Assembly: GCA_003481775.1 (NCBI GenBank)
Contig: QULU01000017.1
Coordinates: forward strand, 287 to 64,286
Length of the DNA: 64,000 nt
Direction: 5' to 3'
Source of the DNA: Clostridiaceae bacterium OM02-2AC
Lineage (GTDB): Bacteria; Bacillota_I; Bacilli_A; Erysipelotrichales; Erysipelotrichaceae
In this document: positions 25,609 through 34,259 of the stretch, piece by piece
Position numbering within the stretch: position 1 is the stretch's first letter
Layout: every line of letters begins with the position of its first letter
Made by a program: the position numbers and the translations under genes
The notes under the pieces: model-generated
The model's database searches: none
The model's input: only the letters and a program-made list of their open reading frames with translations
Told to the model about the DNA's origin: nothing

Positions 25609-26778
25609 ATGCAGATAGATACATGGATAAAAAAAGAGCAGGAGTCTTTGATTGCACTTCGCCGCTGGTTTCACATGCATCCGGAACCCAGCATGAAGGA
25701 ATATCAGACAGCCGCAAAAATAGAGGAGGAGCTGACGCGCATTGGCGTTGCGCATCGTCGAATCAGAGAAACCGGTGTTTTTGCCAGCATATGCGGAGAA
25801 AAAGGAAGTGGAAGGGTTCTCGTTCTGCGTGCGGATATGGATGCCCTGTCTATGGAGGATCAGCTGGATCAGCCCTATCGCAGTGTGAATCCCGGTTGTG
25901 CACATGCCTGCGGTCATGATGCCCATACAGCGGTATTGCTGCATGCGGTGAAGCTGCTGCAGGAGCGAAGACATGAATTCGCCGGTGAAATCCGTTTCTT
26001 TTTTCAGCCGGGAGAGGAAATCGGACAGGGGGCGCGTACCTTTATTGAGGAAGGGTGTCTGGATGGGGCAGATCGTATCTATGGAGCCCATATGTGCAGC
26101 AGTCTGGATGTGGGAACAATCTCTCTGACACCGGGACCAATCAATGCCAGCTGTGATTATTTCCGTATCATTGTGCAGGGAAAGGGGGCACATGTGTCCA
26201 CACCGCAGAAGGGCGTTGATGCGCTGTATATCGCATCACAGATTGTGATAAATCTGCAGTCCATCGTATCGCGCTCGCTGTCTCCGCTGGATACCGCGGT
26301 TGTTGGAATCGGTACGCTGCATGCCGGTACACAATATAATATTGTGGCGAAGGAGGCGCTGTTGGAGGGGACAACGCGCAGCTTCTCATCCCAGACAAGA
26401 GCCTATATCAATCAGCGCGTAGGTGAGATAGCACAGCAGACTGCTGCCTTATACGGTGGGAGTGCTCAGGTGGAATTCCGGGATTATGCGGCACCGCTGA
26501 TCAATGACGGACAGGTAATTGATGAGATTACACCGCTTGCACAGAAAGTGGTCGGTAAGGATAGGGTGATTCATAATCAGGAGAAAATGATGCAGGCGGA
26601 TGATTTTGCCGATTATTTAGCACATGTGCCGGGCTGCTATGTGTTTATCGGCTCCAGAAATTCCCAATCGTGTAATACCGGAAGGCCGCATCATCATGCG
26701 CAATTTGATATTGATGAGGATGCAATGCTGCTGTCCCTGGCTGTCTTTGTGCAGTATGCATTGCAGTATCTGGCATAA
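25609..26778 (+). CDS. M20 family metallopeptidase (amidohydrolase, IAA-amino acid hydrolase type)
   Basis: A 389-residue zinc enzyme that removes acyl groups from amino acids or cuts small peptides. Metal ligands are visible in RADMDALSM, in CAHACGHDAHTA and in PGEEIGQGA, with the last His near HHHAQFDID. The dimerisation domain lies between. Start at 25609 follows ACAGGAGGCAGCT; an in-frame ATG at 25561 lies upstream of that site. The next small gene may be cotranscribed. Confidence 0.9.
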   Translation: MQIDTWIKKEQESLIALRRWFHMHPEPSMKEYQTAAKIEEELTRIGVAHRRIRETGVFASICGEKGSGRVLVLRADMDALSMEDQLDQPYRSVNPGCAHACGHDAHTAVLLHAVKLLQERRHEFAGEIRFFFQPGEEIGQGARTFIEEGCLDGADRIYGAHMCSSLDVGTISLTPGPINASCDYFRIIVQGKGAHVSTPQKGVDALYIASQIVINLQSIVSRSLSPLDTAVVGIGTLHAGTQYNIVAKEALLEGTTRSFSSQTRAYINQRVGEIAQQTAALYGGSAQVEFRDYAAPLINDGQVIDEITPLAQKVVGKDRVIHNQEKMMQADDFADYLAHVPGCYVFIGSRNSQSCNTGRPHHHAQFDIDEDAMLLSLAVFVQYALQYLA

Positions 26779-26824
26779 GCTAAGATCATAAGACAACAGA
26801 AAATAAGGAAAGAGGGAAGCGTTT

Positions 26825-27133
26825 ATGAATGAAAAAGTGAAGAAGGAACAGCTGCGCAGCTATGCAGAAGGAATTTTGAAGCCGGAGGTTGTGGAGCGAA
26901 TTGTGTATGTGGAGAGCTTTGCGGATGAAGAGGGCGATAGTGAGGTATGGCTTTTGGAGAGTGATACCGGGAATGAGTACTGGCTGATCGAGGGGACATA
27001 TCCGGCGAATATCATCCGAAAAAGCGGTATCTACCAGTCTGCCGAACGGGCCTTTGCGGCTTATGTGGAAATGCTGCAGGAAGCACAGGCGGCACAAGAG
27101 CTGCCGGATCGGTTTCATCAGAATATGAGGTAG
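26825..27133 (+). CDS. Hypothetical protein (102 aa)
   Basis: I do not recognise this small acidic soluble protein. It has a helical N-terminus (KVKKEQLRSYAEGIL), a central beta region rich in acidic and aromatic residues (SEVWLLESDTGNEYWLIEG) and a C-terminal helix (AERAFAAYVEMLQEAQ). The ATG follows GAGGGAAGCGTTT. It lies 46 bases after the M20 peptidase gene and is followed by a strong terminator, so the two probably form one transcript. Confidence 0.75.
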   Translation: MNEKVKKEQLRSYAEGILKPEVVERIVYVESFADEEGDSEVWLLESDTGNEYWLIEGTYPANIIRKSGIYQSAERAFAAYVEMLQEAQAAQELPDRFHQNMR

Positions 27134-27156
27134 AGATAATACAATAATAGAATGCG

Positions 27157-27178
27157 ACGGGAATTTCCCGTTTTTTTT
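27157..27178 (+). terminator. Rho-independent terminator
   Basis: ACGGGA-ATT-TCCCGT stem followed by eight T, 23 bases after the 102-residue gene. Confidence 0.9.
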
Positions 27179-27385
27179 GTAGTCTTTTACAATTTGAAAA
27201 GAAAAATAGTGTAGATTGTTCCCTGTTAAGGCACACACATGAATAAGATACGTGTTCCATCTGTTTTCCTTATGTGTCCTTTCCCGGTTTTATGGTTACA
27301 CAGTAATTACAGATGATAAAAAGCATACAGAAATAATAGCCCTTTCACGACCACACATTCCTTTTTTGTGTAAAACATGTGCAGT

Positions 27386-27414
27386 TTGACAGCGGAAAAG
27401 GAGATGATTAAACT
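27386..27414 (+). promoter_or_regulatory. Possible sigma-A promoter upstream of the PTS operon
   Basis: TTGACA, 17 bases, TAAACT. No convincing sigma-54 -24/-12 element was found in the 27134-27526 region. A second candidate -10 (TATAGA, 27473-27478) lies behind the shared dyad. Confidence 0.4.
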
Positions 27415-27443
27415 ATGAGTGTAGCAGATGTAATCGCTTTCCT

Positions 27444-27478
27444 GATCGAACGCTTGCTATCTTGCATCGTGCTATAGA
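27444..27478 (+). promoter_or_regulatory. Dyad shared with dat, plus -10-like hexamer, PTS operon
   Basis: GATCGAACG-N1-TTGCTATCT (27444-27462) is followed by TATAGA at 27473. The same two nonamers with a 3-base spacer lie before dat at 38666-38686. In both, the first base of the upstream arm is 29 bases before the first base of the -10-like hexamer. The arms read as an imperfect inverted repeat (GATMGMA). A common regulator is inferred. Confidence 0.55.
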
Positions 27479-27526
27479 ACACATAGGAATATACAAAGTA
27501 ATTGATTACTTTAGTCAGGAGGAAGC

Positions 27527-27964
27527 ATGGTTGGATTTTTAATTGCAACCCATGGAGGCTTTGCCAGAGGGATTCTTGACAGCATTGAGCTGATTGCGGG
27601 AAAACAGGAACGCATTGATACGATTTCCATTCTGCATGAAACCAGCATCGATGTCTTCGGAAAAGAACTTACAGATAAAATCGTACAGCTGGATGATGGT
27701 GACGGCGTGGTCGTATTCTGTGATTTGCTGCTGGCAAGTCCCTATAATCAGGCGACAATGAGCTATCGCGCTCTGCAGGGAAAACATGAATACCGGATTA
27801 TGTCAGGTGCTAATCTGCCGATGATTCTGGAAGCCTTAAGCGGACGTATGCAAGACCTTGATCTTGATGCGATCAGTCATTTGGCACAGAATGCCGGAAA
27901 GGAAGGGATTCAGGAGTTTTTTGAAGAATTCGCCAAGGTTTCTAATACCGATATGATTCAGTAA
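27527..27964 (+). CDS. PTS mannose/fructose/sorbose family IIA subunit
   Basis: A 145-residue cytoplasmic phospho-carrier. The phospho-acceptor His is His9 in FLIATHGGFARG, and VVFCDLLLASPYN is the second conserved segment of the EIIA-Man fold. It takes phosphate from HPr and passes it to the IIB subunits. AGGAGGAAGC precedes the ATG. First gene of the nine-gene operon. Confidence 0.92.
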   Translation: MVGFLIATHGGFARGILDSIELIAGKQERIDTISILHETSIDVFGKELTDKIVQLDDGDGVVVFCDLLLASPYNQATMSYRALQGKHEYRIMSGANLPMILEALSGRMQDLDLDAISHLAQNAGKEGIQEFFEEFAKVSNTDMIQ

Positions 27965-27977
27965 AAGGAGAAGCGTT

Positions 27978-28448
27978 ATGAGCAATATTCTATTGGCACG
28001 AATTGATGACAGACTGATCCACGGCCAGGTGATGACATCCTGGGTACGCTTTGTAAAATCAAAAAATATTTTGATTATCGATGATGAAACCTATCACGAC
28101 ACCTTCATCCGCTCCTTTATCACCATGGTGGTACCAAGAGGAATTCAGATACAGGTGCTGGATACAAAAGCAGGTATTGCATATTTACGAGATTATGACG
28201 GTGCCGGGCTTGTCCTACTGGCAAAGTATCCGCAAACCTTTTATCTGTTGCTGGAGGGAGGCATCGAGCTTCATGAAATCATCATCGGCGGTATGGGGGC
28301 ACGGGAAAACCGAAAGGTACTATACAAGAATATATGTGCATCGGATGAAGAACTGGATGTATTAAAAAAACTGTATCACAGCGGTATATCGGTGAAAATA
28401 CAAATCGTTCCGGAAGAAAAAGGGATTCCTCTGGAAACGCTGCTGTAG
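27978..28448 (+). CDS. PTS mannose/fructose/sorbose family IIB subunit (first copy)
   Basis: A 156-residue IIB protein with the phospho-acceptor His15 in ARIDDRLIHGQVM and the GGMGARENRK segment of the family. It receives phosphate from the IIA protein and phosphorylates the sugar on entry. AAAGGAGAAGCGTT precedes the ATG. A second IIB gene follows directly; the two are clearly related but diverged. Confidence 0.92.
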   Translation: MSNILLARIDDRLIHGQVMTSWVRFVKSKNILIIDDETYHDTFIRSFITMVVPRGIQIQVLDTKAGIAYLRDYDGAGLVLLAKYPQTFYLLLEGGIELHEIIIGGMGARENRKVLYKNICASDEELDVLKKLYHSGISVKIQIVPEEKGIPLETLL

Positions 28449-28496
28449 GTCAATCGTGGGAATGGAAGAATTCGCACAACGTAAAGGAGAAGAATT

Positions 28497-28970
28497 ATGA
28501 AACAGATTGTATTTGCAAGAATTGATGACCGTCTGATTCACGGACAGGTCATGACTGCCTGGCTGAAGCAGTGCGATGCCAATGAGGTTGTTATTATCGA
28601 CAACGAGCTTTGCAAGGATACCTTTGTGGTCATGATGATGAAATCACTGATACCATCAACCATTTCCCTGAAGGTATTCAATGATACAGATGCTGCAGCC
28701 TATCTAAAGGCAGATGAAAAAGGGGAGAAAATTCTGATTCTGGTCAAAACACCGCAGGCAATTCTGACATTGCTGAACAATGGCGTAAAGCTGCAATATC
28801 TCAATGTCGGCGGCATGGGGATGAAGGCCGGAAGAAGCAAGCTTTATAAAAATATTGCCGCTTCTGATGAGGAACGTGAGGTTTTTCGAGAGCTGCGGAA
28901 GATGGAGCTGCTGATGAAGGTACAGGTCGTACCTACGGAAAAGGCTGAGGATTTAGGGAAATATCTTTAA
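28497..28970 (+). CDS. PTS mannose/fructose/sorbose family IIB subunit (second copy)
   Basis: A 157-residue IIB protein, again with His15 in ARIDDRLIHGQVM. It shares GGMGMKAGRSKLYKNIAASDEE with the first copy in modified form. Both copies keep the active histidine, so both look functional. Two IIB genes in one mannose-family operon is less usual and suggests two related substrates or formation of a mixed complex. Confidence 0.92.
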   Translation: MKQIVFARIDDRLIHGQVMTAWLKQCDANEVVIIDNELCKDTFVVMMMKSLIPSTISLKVFNDTDAAAYLKADEKGEKILILVKTPQAILTLLNNGVKLQYLNVGGMGMKAGRSKLYKNIAASDEEREVFRELRKMELLMKVQVVPTEKAEDLGKYL

Positions 28971-29034
28971 TACAATAGATTATTTGAAACGAAAGGAGAA
29001 ACGGCTGTATAGCTAACAGCCGTAAGGAATACGT

Positions 29035-29796
29035 ATGCATATAAATGTAATTCAGGCGATTCTGATTGGGTTTTTATACTTCCTGTGTCAGAGTGGTACG
29101 CCATGGCTGACAGCATTCATGGGGAATTATGTCCGTCAGCCGCTGGTAAACGGGGCGATTGTGGGTTTGATCATGGGGGATCCTGTGCAGGGCTTGATCA
29201 TCGGTTCTGCTATCAATCTTCCATTTATCGGTGTGATTATGGTCGGCAGTACGATGCCGACTGACTCTGCGCTTGCAGGAATCGTGGGGACAGCGCTGGC
29301 TCTTGCCAGTGGTGCATCTCCGGAGGTCGCGGTATCCATGGCGGTACCGATCGGTCTTTTGGGTAATCTGCTTTGGACGGTACACATGACGAAAAACTGT
29401 ATCTTTGTTCATATGATGGATAAGGCAGCGGAAACCGGCGATGTGAAACGGATGAATTTCCTGCATGTATGGCCGCCACAGATTACGACTGCGTTTTTGA
29501 TGACCATTCCGGTGGCGCTGGTCGTATACTTTGGTGCAGATGTTGCAAAAACAGCAATTGATTCATTATCCGGTATGCCGCTTCATATGCTGGAGGTCAT
29601 CGGCGGTGTGCTGCCTGCTGTTGGTATTGGTATGACACTGCGTATGCTGATGTCAAAAAAATCGGTTATTCTATTCTTTCTGCTGGGTTTCCTGATGGTG
29701 ACCTATCAGGGATTCTCAATGATCGTTGTAGCATTATTTGCAATCATCATTGCCTATTTCTATACGGATCTATCTTCAAAAAGGACAGGTGAATAA
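29035..29796 (+). CDS. PTS mannose/fructose/sorbose family IIC subunit
   Basis: A 253-residue membrane protein with about seven hydrophobic segments. It has the family pattern GAIVGLIMGDPVQGLIIGSAI and ALASGASPEVAVSMAVPIG. With IID it forms the sugar channel. The ATG lies 13 bases before the next Met-rich frame start would be possible, and GAAAGGAGAAACGG lies well upstream, so the exact start is less sure than the gene. Confidence 0.92.
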   Translation: MHINVIQAILIGFLYFLCQSGTPWLTAFMGNYVRQPLVNGAIVGLIMGDPVQGLIIGSAINLPFIGVIMVGSTMPTDSALAGIVGTALALASGASPEVAVSMAVPIGLLGNLLWTVHMTKNCIFVHMMDKAAETGDVKRMNFLHVWPPQITTAFLMTIPVALVVYFGADVAKTAIDSLSGMPLHMLEVIGGVLPAVGIGMTLRMLMSKKSVILFFLLGFLMVTYQGFSMIVVALFAIIIAYFYTDLSSKRTGE

Positions 29797-29798
29797 TC

Positions 29799-30641
29799 AT
29801 GGAAGAAACAAGGAATGAAGTAAAACAGGAAAAGAGAATTACCAATAAAGACCTCATGAAGGTCTGGTGGAGATGGGTGTTTTTTCAGGAAGCGAGTGTC
29901 AGCTATGAGCGGCTGCAGGCTCCCGGATTCTTCTATGCCATATCTCCGGTGCTGGTGAAGCTGTATGGGGATAATCCGGAGGAGCTGACAGCAGCCTGTA
30001 AGCGGCATATGCAATTTTATAACTCTGAGCCTTATTGCGGTCTTGCAATTCATGGTATCACACTGGCGCTGGAGGAGGAGCGTGCCAATGGAGCACCTAT
30101 CAGCGATGAAGCAATCAACTCTTTAAAAACAGGTCTGATGGGACCGCTGGCAGGTTTGGGAGATTCCGTTCGTGCCGGTACCATTGCGCCAATCGTTACT
30201 GCCTTTTGTATCAGTATCGGTCAGACAGGTAATTTGATTGCGCCTTTCCTTTTGGAGGGTATTCTGGTAGCGATTGTTTGGCCGTTTGCCATCTGGCTCC
30301 TGAAGAAATCCTATCATACAGGAAAAGAAGGTATTCAGGAAATTTTCTCCAGTGGCAAGTTGAACTGGATAACAACAATGACCTCCACACTGGGTGGAAT
30401 TACACTTGGGGCACTGGCTGCCAGCTATGTTACGCTGACCTCACCGCTTGAATTTGTTCTGGGGAAGGGAAGCAAGATTGCCTTGCAGGCGGATGTGCTG
30501 GATGTAATATTGAAAAACATACTGCCATTGAGTATGGTTCTGCTCTCTGTTTATCTCCTTAACAAAAAGGTATCCGCAGTAAAAATCATACTGATTCTGG
30601 CTGCTATATGTGCGCTCGGTGTACTGATCGGAATATTCTAA
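29799..30641 (+). CDS. PTS mannose/fructose/sorbose family IID subunit
   Basis: A 280-residue membrane protein. The N-terminal half has the IID signature (WRWVFFQEASVSYERLQAPGF, then a GLMGPLAGLGDS loop), and hydrophobic segments fill the C-terminal half. It starts two bases after the IIC stop, as is normal for these partner subunits. Confidence 0.93.
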   Translation: MEETRNEVKQEKRITNKDLMKVWWRWVFFQEASVSYERLQAPGFFYAISPVLVKLYGDNPEELTAACKRHMQFYNSEPYCGLAIHGITLALEEERANGAPISDEAINSLKTGLMGPLAGLGDSVRAGTIAPIVTAFCISIGQTGNLIAPFLLEGILVAIVWPFAIWLLKKSYHTGKEGIQEIFSSGKLNWITTMTSTLGGITLGALAASYVTLTSPLEFVLGKGSKIALQADVLDVILKNILPLSMVLLSVYLLNKKVSAVKIILILAAICALGVLIGIF

Positions 30642-30742
30642 TGTAATTTGGGTCTATGCACAGCATCGATCCATTTTTTCAAAAAGGCGAAGGAAAGGAG
30701 AGGTATGAGGCATTTCTAACATGCTTCATACGTGAACGATAT

Positions 30743-31906
30743 ATGAAGGTATTACCTTATCGCACCTATGCAGAGGTGAATCTGCAACAGCTGAAAGAAA
30801 ATACAAGAAAAGTAAGAGCTTTGCTTTCAAAGGATACCAAACTGTTAGCTGTGCTGAAGGCAGATGGCTATGGACATGGAGCAGTCCGTATCGCAAAAGC
30901 CATTGAGGATATGAGTGACTGGTTTGCAGTGGCATCCTTTTACGAGGCAAGAGAGCTGCGTGATCAGGGTATTACGATTCCCATTCTGGTATTCGGCTTT
31001 CTTGATGACAGCAATATAGAGGAGGCAGTACAGAAGAATATTACCTGCAGTGCGCTGTCCTATTCATACGCCCTGCATATCGCAGAGTTGTGTGAACAGA
31101 AAAGGCTTCGCCTATCCATGCATATCAAGCTGGATACCGGCTTTCACCGTCTGGGGATTGCATGCGAGGAGGAGCGTATCGCAGAGGCCTACAAAGAAGT
31201 GCGGACGTTATATGAGCTTCCGCAGCTTCAGATTACCGGCATTTACACACACTTTTCCACAGCAGGCAGCAAAGCATTACAGGATGAAGCCTTTCTTGCT
31301 CGGCAGTATCGGCTGTTCTGTGATATGCTGCACCGTCTTGAAGAAGATCAGATAGATCCCGGTATTCGTCACTGCTGCAATTCCAAGGCAACACTCACCA
31401 ATCCGGAAATGCATCTGGATATGGTACGGGTGGGGCTGTATCTGTATGGACTGGGATCGGATGCGGATATCGAATATCTGAAGCTGGAACCGATTGTTAA
31501 CTGGAAAGCACGCATCTATGCAATACGTGATGTCAAGCAGGGAGAGGGGATTGGCTACAGCAGAACCTTCATCACGCCAAAGCCAATGCGCATCGCTGTT
31601 GTATCTCTGGGCTTTGCGGACGGATATTCCCGGTGTCTGTATGCATCGGATCAGGTGTATGTACTGGTACACGGCAGACGCACACGTATTCTTGGTAAAA
31701 TTTGCATGGATGTTATGATGATTGATATCACTGATATCCCGGATGTTAGGGTAAATGATACCGTTACCGTGCTGGGCAGTGAGGGAACCCAGCGCATCAG
31801 CGCCAATTTGCTTGGCCGGGAAACCGGTGGAACGGCAGTGGAGGTCACCTGTGGAATGGGAAAACGCGTTCAGCGGGTTTATGTACATGACGAAGGAAAC
31901 TGTTAA
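30743..31906 (+). CDS. alr: Alanine racemase
   Basis: A 387-residue PLP enzyme (fold type III) that interconverts L- and D-alanine. Lys39 in VLKADGYGHG holds the cofactor, the second catalytic Tyr lies in GIGYSRTF, and HCCNSKATL and ICMDVMMID are conserved. The start at 30743 (MKVLPYRTYAEVN) fits the family N-terminus, but the strong site GGAAAGGAGAGG lies about 40 bases upstream and first meets a 4-codon frame (MRHF). Placing it in a sugar PTS operon with aldolases and a co-regulated D-amino acid aminotransferase suggests a D-amino acid step in the pathway, or simply a supply of D-alanine for the wall. Confidence 0.9.
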   Translation: MKVLPYRTYAEVNLQQLKENTRKVRALLSKDTKLLAVLKADGYGHGAVRIAKAIEDMSDWFAVASFYEARELRDQGITIPILVFGFLDDSNIEEAVQKNITCSALSYSYALHIAELCEQKRLRLSMHIKLDTGFHRLGIACEEERIAEAYKEVRTLYELPQLQITGIYTHFSTAGSKALQDEAFLARQYRLFCDMLHRLEEDQIDPGIRHCCNSKATLTNPEMHLDMVRVGLYLYGLGSDADIEYLKLEPIVNWKARIYAIRDVKQGEGIGYSRTFITPKPMRIAVVSLGFADGYSRCLYASDQVYVLVHGRRTRILGKICMDVMMIDITDIPDVRVNDTVTVLGSEGTQRISANLLGRETGGTAVEVTCGMGKRVQRVYVHDEGNC

Positions 31907-32750
31907 GGATATCCTGCAGGTTTTGCTTGGCTCTGTATTGTTTGCAATATCGCTGAATATGTTTCTGATACCGGTACAGGTATATAGTGCCGGTTTCATG
32001 GGGATAGCTCAGCTGCTCAGAGATTTCGTAACGGTATGCAGCGGTATGCAGTTTCCCTTCGATATCGCAGGAATCATCAATTTTCTTTTAAATATTCTCA
32101 TTTTTTTGTTTGCCTTTCATTATGTATCCAGGCGCTTTGCCGTAATGACGCTGCTGACGATTGCTGTGCAGAGCCTGATGCTATCTTTGATACCCGTACA
32201 GCGTGAGCTGCTCCTGCAGGATCCGCTGGTTGCTGTCATTGTTGGCTCACTCTTATGTGCGATTGGTACAGTGATGACCTTTAATGGAAAGGGAAGTGGA
32301 GGAGGCATAGATGTGATTGGTATTTATCTTTCCCAGAGCAATAAGGGAAGCGTTGGCAGTATTTATATGCTGGTGAATACATCCGTCTATCTGCTATGTT
32401 TACTATTTTATGATTTTCAAACAGCTGTGTATTCTATGATCAGCTCTACACTGCTGTCGTTTGCCGTGGATCGTATCCATAAAAGAAATATCGAGGTTGA
32501 GCTGATGATTTTTACAGAGAACAGTGCTCTTTTGCGTCAGCGTCTGCTTGCTTACAGTGAGCGCGGAATCACTTGCTGGAACGGCTTTGGTGCATATACA
32601 AAGGCCGAGAAGGAAATCCTTCTCAGTGTCGTGACAAGGGATCAGATGCAGAATATGGTGAAACTGATTCAGACAACCGACCCGGAAGCGTTTGTCATCG
32701 TCAGCTCACAAATTCAGGTGTATGGAAACTTTCGGAAACAGATTGTATAA
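31881..32750 (+). CDS. YitT family membrane protein
   Basis: A 289-residue membrane protein: about five hydrophobic segments (PF02588) to residue ~190, then a cytoplasmic DUF2179 domain (KRNIEVELMIFTENSALLRQ ... SQIQVYGNF). Function of the family is unknown; some members are thought to be transporters. Its start overlaps the alanine racemase gene by 26 bases (ATG at 31881, or the next at 31887), so it is probably translationally coupled. An unusual member for a PTS operon. Confidence 0.85.
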   Translation: MYMTKETVKDILQVLLGSVLFAISLNMFLIPVQVYSAGFMGIAQLLRDFVTVCSGMQFPFDIAGIINFLLNILIFLFAFHYVSRRFAVMTLLTIAVQSLMLSLIPVQRELLLQDPLVAVIVGSLLCAIGTVMTFNGKGSGGGIDVIGIYLSQSNKGSVGSIYMLVNTSVYLLCLLFYDFQTAVYSMISSTLLSFAVDRIHKRNIEVELMIFTENSALLRQRLLAYSERGITCWNGFGAYTKAEKEILLSVVTRDQMQNMVKLIQTTDPEAFVIVSSQIQVYGNFRKQIV

Positions 32751-32762
32751 AAAGGAGGAAGT

Positions 32763-33374
32763 ATGGAGCATACAAAAGAAATACAAAGCTTTATGCGGCT
32801 TGCGGAGGCGCAGCTGCACGAGGCGGTGAAAGCATATGATATGAAGCAGCTGGAAATGGCTGGCGATCTCATTCAGGAAGCGGAACAGAAAGGCTGTCGT
32901 ATTCATGTGACGGGAATCGGAAAGCCTGCGCATCTTGCAGGCTATGCTGCATCTCTGCTCTCGTCAACCGGTACACCGGCTTATTTTCTGGATGGGACAG
33001 AGGCGGTTCATGGAAGTGCCGGTCAGGTGGCCGAGCAGGATGTGGTCATCGTTATCAGCAATTCCGGGAATACTGCGGAACTGAAGCAGACGGTAACGAC
33101 GCTGAAGCAAAATCGTGCCGTTATCATTGCAGTCTGTGGAAATGCAGATTCCTGGCTGTATGCAAACAGTGATGCGCAGTTGTATGCTCATGTGGAGCAG
33201 GAGGGCGATTGTCTTAATAAACCGCCGAGAGCCAGTATTTTGGTGGAGCTGCTTGTGCTGCAGAGCCTCAGCGTTCTGCTGCAATATCGCAAAAATATCA
33301 CAGGAAAAGATTATTTAAAATGGCATCCGGGAGGAAGTCTTGGTGAACGCACACGAAGGGAGGAACAGCAATGA
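32763..33374 (+). CDS. SIS-domain sugar-phosphate isomerase (KpsF/GutQ-like, no CBS domains)
   Basis: A 203-residue protein with one SIS fold. The phosphate loop is visible in VISNSGNTAELK, and FLDGTEAVHGSAG and WHPGGSLG are typical of arabinose-5-phosphate isomerases (KpsF/GutQ). Those usually carry two C-terminal CBS domains, which are absent here, so the length is near that of 6-phospho-3-hexuloisomerase. AAAGGAGGAAGT precedes the ATG. The reaction is likely aldose-ketose isomerisation of the phosphorylated PTS product. The stop overlaps the next start (ATGA). Confidence 0.85.
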   Translation: MEHTKEIQSFMRLAEAQLHEAVKAYDMKQLEMAGDLIQEAEQKGCRIHVTGIGKPAHLAGYAASLLSSTGTPAYFLDGTEAVHGSAGQVAEQDVVIVISNSGNTAELKQTVTTLKQNRAVIIAVCGNADSWLYANSDAQLYAHVEQEGDCLNKPPRASILVELLVLQSLSVLLQYRKNITGKDYLKWHPGGSLGERTRREEQQ

Positions 33375-34258
33375 CAGTCAAAGGAATGATAACTGCAATG
33401 ATTACACCGATGAAAAATGGCTGTATTGATGAGGAAGCGGTACGCAGACTGGTGGAACGTCTCATTCAAAAGGGGGTTGATGGAATATTTATATTGGGGA
33501 CAAACGGTGAATTTCATGTTTTAAGCAGAGAAGAGAAAGTAAAGCTAGCCGCAATGGTGGTAGAATATGCTGATCACAGAATTCCTGTGTATGCAGGAAG
33601 CGGCGGTAATTCCACACAGGAGGTTATCGAGCTGTCACAGGCTTTGCAACGAACGGGTATTACTGCACTCAGTGTAATTACACCGTTTCTTGTACCGCTG
33701 AAACAGCAGGAGCTTTTACAGCATTATGAAGCGGTCGCAGATGCTGTTGACATACCGATTATACTTTATAATATTCCTAAAAATACAGGAAACAATATCG
33801 AACCGCAAACGGTGGCAGCACTTGCTGGTCATGATAACATTGTCGGCATTAAGGACAGCAGTGGAAATATTGAACAGATAAGACAGTATATAGAGCGAAC
33901 AAGGGGGATGGAGTTTGCCGTCCTGAGTGGGAGTGATTCCCTGATACTTAAGGCGTTGAAGCTGGGGGCAAAGGGGGCAGTGGCAGCTACCAGTAATCTG
34001 CTAACCGATATTGATGTGGCTATCGTTAGATATTTTGAACAGGGAAAGCTGGCAGAGGCGCAGATGATGCAGGAAAAAATTGAGCCTTTGCGTAAGGCGT
34101 TGAAGCTGGGGAGTATACCGTCAGTATTAAAGGCTGCTATGAATATGGCTGGAATAGCGGCTGGAGAATGCAGAAAGCCAATCATCATGCCGGATGAGGC
34201 TGTATTGGCTGAAATTCGGGCAATGCTGCAGCACTATGCGCAGGAAGGAGAATTGTAA
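33371..34258 (+). CDS. DapA-family Schiff-base lyase/aldolase
   Basis: A 295-residue class I aldolase of the dihydrodipicolinate synthase / N-acetylneuraminate lyase family. The Schiff-base Lys161 lies in VGIKDSSGN, the catalytic Tyr133 in LYNIPKNTG, and the loop GTNGEF replaces the GTTGE of true DapA. The context (sugar PTS, KDPG aldolase) favours a 2-keto-3-deoxy sugar acid or similar as substrate over lysine biosynthesis. ATGA overlap with the SIS gene. Confidence 0.88.
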   Translation: MTVKGMITAMITPMKNGCIDEEAVRRLVERLIQKGVDGIFILGTNGEFHVLSREEKVKLAAMVVEYADHRIPVYAGSGGNSTQEVIELSQALQRTGITALSVITPFLVPLKQQELLQHYEAVADAVDIPIILYNIPKNTGNNIEPQTVAALAGHDNIVGIKDSSGNIEQIRQYIERTRGMEFAVLSGSDSLILKALKLGAKGAVAATSNLLTDIDVAIVRYFEQGKLAEAQMMQEKIEPLRKALKLGSIPSVLKAAMNMAGIAAGECRKPIIMPDEAVLAEIRAMLQHYAQEGEL

Positions 34259-34259
34259 C

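Noticed and set aside
27415-27477. 20-codon frame MSVADVIAFLIERLLSCIVL with AAAAGGAG upstream, before the PTS operon
   Set aside because: It contains the shared dyad and overlaps both a TTGACA-N17-TAAACT promoter and the TATAGA hexamer. The region is better explained as regulatory. No homologue is known to me.
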